From NCBI GenBank assembly GCA_954871525.1, contig OX940860.1:19624001-19688000 (forward strand): a DNA stretch of 64,000 nt, written 5' to 3'. The position numbers were made by a program, and so were the translations under genes. The DNA is from Parietaria judaica (Eukaryota > Streptophyta > Magnoliopsida > Rosales > Urticaceae). How positions within the stretch are numbered: the first letter of the stretch is position 1; every line of letters begins with the position of its first letter. Of the stretch, positions 59,834 to 64,000 are shown piece by piece. Under the pieces are notes generated by a model. It was not told the DNA's origin. It did no database searches and saw only the letters and a list, made by a program, of their open reading frames with translations.

Positions 59834-60750
59834 TATGACATTTTGTGTAAGTATGGCTCTAAGTGCGATTAATGTAAGAATGGCAAAGAAAGATGACAAA
59901 CATTAATGTAAAGCAAATGGTGTGTTTTAGTGGGCAAATGGTGGTGACATTGACCATAGTGGATGTGAAATTGAAATTCCTCATTTGGGGTCAAACAATA
60001 TCGGTTGTGTTTGCTTAATGGTCGGCATTCCCTTCCTTATATATATCCTTTTGCCTTTCACATATGTATTATTCTCTATACCTATTTCTATGACTATATG
60101 TACCCTTTACTCTTTTCCTAGGTTTGATTTTCACCTTTGCATAATATTCTTATTCTTGGTTCTTAAGTTCCATTGACTTTCGCAACATTCAACGCTTCTT
60201 TCGCACGACCAAATGAGAAGGGTAAGACGCGAGTCTATATATATATATATTTCATATTTGTCTCTTATTCTTTATGCATGTTGTAAAAGTCTTGTAGATA
60301 TGAAAGCAAAACTTCTGTAACTTATATTATTTTTTTTGAAGAAACTATAACTTATAAATTTAACACCGTTTTAATTATAAGCTATTTCATCATTATTTTA
60401 TTCGTTGTATGACTTCTTAACATGCGTTTTATTTTCCTTGTGTTGGACTGGGAATTAGCTCTAAGCAGCCAGACAATACTTGAACAAACTATAAAGTAGT
60501 TTGGAGTTAAAAAATAAAAGTTTGAAAACAATATATGCATTTTATTCGTGTTGTGAATGGGCAAGAATACCCTATTAAATGTTTGAGACCAAACCGTGTA
60601 GCAATTATTTTTAATTAGTGTTCTTTGACATTTTAATGTTGTGCGAAAAAATATTATGGAACTCAAGACAGAAGATAGGTGACTAGTGACTCTTCGAAGG
60701 AGAAAAAAGTGTTAGGTAGTATTTTGCTACGAGATTTTGTTATTTAAAAC
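59834..60750. other. Intergenic
   Basis: AT-rich, with a micro-insert at 60315-60356 and a (TA)n run near 60236. No gene. Confidence 0.45.
60315..60356 (-). mobile_element. Micro-insert: T-rich tract between direct repeats
   Basis: CTGTAACTTATA (60315-60326) and CTATAACTTATA (60345-60356) flank TTATTTTTTTTGAAGAAA (18 bp). One mismatch, with a 9-bp perfect core. Confidence 0.4.
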
Positions 60751-61034
60751 CAGGGCCGGCCCTGTGTTTGTCGGGGCCCTAGGCGAAGATTGTTTTTGGG
60801 GCCCTTATCGTAATTATAATAATAAATATCAAGCCCATTAATACTACACTAAGGATCATGGCTCACTTTTAATATGAATTTTTTTCAATATGAATTGTGG
60901 CTATTATATATCCTCACATCAGTAAATCGTGAGCACAATACACTCAATGTTTTTTTTTTTCCATCGTGGGGCCCCTAATTTACAAATCTATTATAGTCTT
61001 GGGCCTACTATGTATACCCTCAGGGCCGGTACTG
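60751..61034. mobile_element. hAT MITE (284 bp)
   Basis: Tips CAGGGCCGGCCCTG and the inverse CAGTACCGGCCCTG are flanked by TTTAAAAC on both sides (60743-60750 and 61035-61042), a perfect 8-bp duplication. CAGGGCCGG tips are common among plant hAT MITEs. No coding. Confidence 0.92.
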
Positions 61035-61601
61035 TTTAAAACGACGACATAATTTTGTCGATTTTATAGGAAATAAGTGCTTGGCACTAAACTGAAAAAT
61101 TAGAGAGAAACAACGTTACAAAATAAAATAAAAAGGATAAATACACTATTGAAATACTCGAGTTCTTTTTTTTAACGTTCTTTTACGAAGAAAAGGTAGA
61201 GAGAGAGAAACTACCAGAATGTAAAATTACTTTATAGTAATATTTCTTTATGAATTCATTTAGGAAATGAATTTCGAATATGTAATATCAAGTTGTCTAG
61301 GATATCATTATCCAAAAATTAATTAAACAATATTTGGTCTCTCGAATCAGAGTGTTAATTGATAATATGCTGATTCTCCTAGCAACAAAATAAATGACCT
61401 GTTAGGTTTAAACTTTAAATAAGTGAGCATGAGAAGAAAAAAAATCAATTAATTTTGGCTATTGTCGTTGTTTGCTTGATCAAGTGGTTATTCACACTAA
61501 CCTCACATTACTTATATTGTAAAGTCTCGAGTTCAATCTTTATACAATGAAAAAAAAAAAATTATAGAAGTGTATGTTTATCCTCTTTTCAACATTGTTC
61601 T
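61035..61601. other. Intergenic with a possible short SINE
   Basis: 61455-61562 has a box A-like TTGATCAAGTGG, a box B-like GAGTTCAATC about 45 bp later, and ends in A12. This would be a very short tRNA-derived SINE, but no target duplication is clear. The rest holds nothing recognised. Confidence 0.35.
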
Positions 61602-62225
61602 TGTTAATGCCTAAAAATTGATTAACTTGAATATTGCCCAAGTCTTGATTTTGGGCCGGGCCCGATGTCCGCATGACGGTCGAAACGGGCTTTGAAGCTT
61701 GATCTTCGGTCTTGATGGGCCGAAAATCTTCCTTGCAAAACCTGCCTCCGTTCCTGTAAAAAGAGTACAAAAAGTGAACTCTAGAGGGGGACAAGGGGGG
61801 TCCTCTGTCGCCCGCTCCGACGCTCAACATTAGTTGAGTATTTGAGTCTGAATTTATGAATAAATGGGAAACAAAGGTTTTTTGGCCTCGAGAGTGCTTG
61901 CCGATTGTGGCGGGGTGCCCTCGTATTTATAGAGGACGGGGAGTTCGAATTCATGCCTTCGGGGTCGTTGCGACCCCCGAAGGCATAAATTTTGAGCCTT
62001 CGGGGGTCGCCGCGACCCCCGAAGGCATATTTCTTAGACGGATCATACTCGTCTTTTAACGGGTCAGACTGTTAATTTTCCGGATTCGGGTCCGTTGACT
62101 TTTTCGGGTCACGTCGGTTGACTTTCCGGGTTCGGGCCCGTTGACTTTTCCGATTGACTTTTCTGGGTTGGGCCTTATATGTCTTAGGCCTCAATTTTTC
62201 TAAGCTCTGAAAAATACGCATAACA
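61602..62225 (+). mobile_element. Solo LTR, family A copy 3
   Basis: Starts TGTTAATGCC and ends ATACGCATAACA. It carries TTTTGGGCCGGGCCC, a TATTTATAGAG box (61924) and palindromic units of the form CGGGGTCG...CGACCCCCG at 61959-62025. Flanks are GTTCT and GTTCA. No adjacent internal retroelement region. Confidence 0.75.
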
Positions 62226-64000
62226 GTTCATACACTACGAATATCACTTGTATACTAGTGTATATTTATCCTTTTTTTAACAGTCTATTATGTAATTTTA
62301 TCAATATTATCAATTATTCTTACGCAACCGAATATATTATGTGATTTTGGCCAATAATATCACTTTTCTAAAAGTATTTTTCTTCTTCTTGTATAATAAT
62401 GAAAACAGCTCTGGAACAGCATTTATGGCCCCTGGTTTTCTCTTATTTGGTGTGTCATCATTAGTTAAAGTTCACGTAATTATAAATTAACCGATGACAT
62501 TGATGCCCATTACCAGATTAATTTATATTAATTGGTTATTCCTTTCCTTAATTCCTTAAACAAACCTTTTTTTTATGTGAAGTGGACGGCATCATAAGTC
62601 ACTTAATTAGTCAGCAAACACGGTTCCATCAAGATCAAAAGCCCCACAAAAACCATGGTAACAACTAAAGGTAATTAATCCCACTAAGACATAATATCAC
62701 ATAAATTTACAGCAATGGATCATGTATAGTAAGAGCTGATTTATTTATATATATATACATAAAAATAACTTTTTCACGATAAAGTCATTATTTATCGAGT
62801 TATTGACTTCAATGGTGCCTCTGTGAAGAGTTAAGTGCGGGAATAGTCCTTCTAAACAATAACAACAAAAAGAGTGAGAATGATCCCTTTAATTTGATTT
62901 TAGTATAGAATTAATCCTTCAAAATTAAGAAATCAATTAAAATATATATTTGAGTTATTATATTAAAAGAAATAATAAGATTTTGATAATTTCCACCAAA
63001 AATATGATTATTTTTTTTTTGGATTTTCCACGAAAATTTCACTCAGAATTTTGATATTTTTTTATATTAAGATTTTCTTTTTTGTGGCAACCAAGTTTTG
63101 CCGTCCGACTGGTGGCCACCGATGAAAAATAGAAAAGAAAACAAAAACCTAATTTTTTGAAGGTTTTTAATCCTTGGTAAACATGTTAATTACGAACGTA
63201 TGAACACCTATATTCACCCTATAAACTACATAAATTCTGAGTTTTATGACTAATACTCAACTAATCCTAATATAGAGAACATCCTCACACATACCAACTA
63301 ATTGAGTCAATTAACTCTATTTTTTTAGGTCAATATTAAAACCCAGAAAAAAAAAATTGTATACAACTTGTAAACGATAAGTCAATGCAACAAGCCATTA
63401 TTACTCATTAGGAGCCTTTCTTCTTCAATGGGGACTGAAAAATCCAAAGCAATGGGCTCCTCCGAATAGAAATGTTAGATACTTCTACTTGGTTTTTAGT
63501 TTTTACTTTTTACCACCTTCAAAAATAATTTTATGAATATAATATTTTTCTTTTTCATTTTTAAGAGTGCCAATTATTTTCTATCACGACCTTTGTCAAA
63601 GGTCTAAATTTTATCAAAGTATTTATCGCTTATGATATAGAAATACTATAATTAATAACAAAAAGATACTTAAGTTTACAAAAACAAGTTGTCTCGTGAA
63701 TCAATACTATTAAACTCGTTAGAGAAGAAGAAAAAATGCCTACCCACTAGAACACATATACATATTAGTACATGTACCAAATATAGAATATATCTTGGTA
63801 TATTAGACTTAGTCCTTGATAGTTGAGCATACAAAGATTGTGAGATCTTTCAAATAGCCAATATGAAATGTTGTGTGTCAATCACCAAAACAAAAGCAAT
63901 CCAAACAACCAAATAAATTAAGCCACATATTCACATCGTGGTTGGGTGTAAGCTCTTGTCTAGGCTAGCTTCATATACAAATAAAGATTTTGCAAGTATT
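62226..64000. other. Intergenic, nothing recognised
   Basis: AT-rich sequence to the end of the window with poly(T) and poly(A) tracts. No ORF with domain content, RNA gene or bounded repeat seen. Confidence 0.45.

Overview
This is a nuclear contig from a flowering plant, most likely a eudicot. The evidence is AT-rich intergenic DNA full of hAT transposons, MITEs, solo LTRs and SINEs, genes with short GT-AG introns, and proteins that match Arabidopsis families almost residue for residue. I cannot name the species from the sequence.

Eight host genes can be supported. On the minus strand: a single-exon membrane RING-H2 protein (2975-3583), the autophagy E2-like enzyme ATG10 (6984-8691, six coding exons), the mitochondrial small TIM chaperone TIM9 (9994-11025, two exons), a type 1/2-like metallothionein (23367-23795, three exons), an Obg GTPase of the mitochondrial OBGM type (38584-40693, five exons), and a TRM/LONGIFOLIA-like DUF4378 protein (41119-43513, four coding exons plus a 5' UTR exon). 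On the plus strand: the plastid outer-envelope channel OEP16 (11896-13127, six exons) and the fasciclin-like arabinogalactan protein FLA4/SOS5 (48103-49377, one exon). Joined exons give proteins of 223, 93, 146, 80, 491, 684 and 424 residues, in line with the lengths known for the recognised families. TIM9 and OEP16 are divergently transcribed. The genes do not form a pathway; this is an ordinary plant neighbourhood of unrelated housekeeping genes.

The rest is transposon-derived, and much of it can be delimited by terminal inverted repeats (TIRs) and target-site duplications (TSDs). 1-1675: a GCGGC-tipped inverted-repeat element holding a solo LTR and a SINE fragment. 5470-5966, 32898-33608 and 61602-62225: three solo LTRs of one family. 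14067-18981 and 31402-32677: two related non-coding hAT relics. 19287-22873: a BED-finger hAT element with a broken transposase. 24023-24705, 30887-31196, 60751-61034 and 7522-7688: short hAT MITEs. 25713-27990: a foldback element with two other elements nested in it. 30220-30420: a complete SINE with a 14-bp TSD. 50587-54692: a hAT element that took up a second, nearly intact hAT with a ZMYM1/TTF-type transposase at 50773-54507. 58657-59825: a hAT deletion derivative that keeps the C-terminus of its transposase.

The most unusual pattern is a set of six minute inserts, 15-24 bp each. Each is a poly(T) or poly(A) tract with a few extra bases, bounded by 9-16 bp direct repeats. They look like extremely short target-primed retroposition products. 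I found no CRISPR, operon or bacterial-type system and no evidence for a new multi-gene system.
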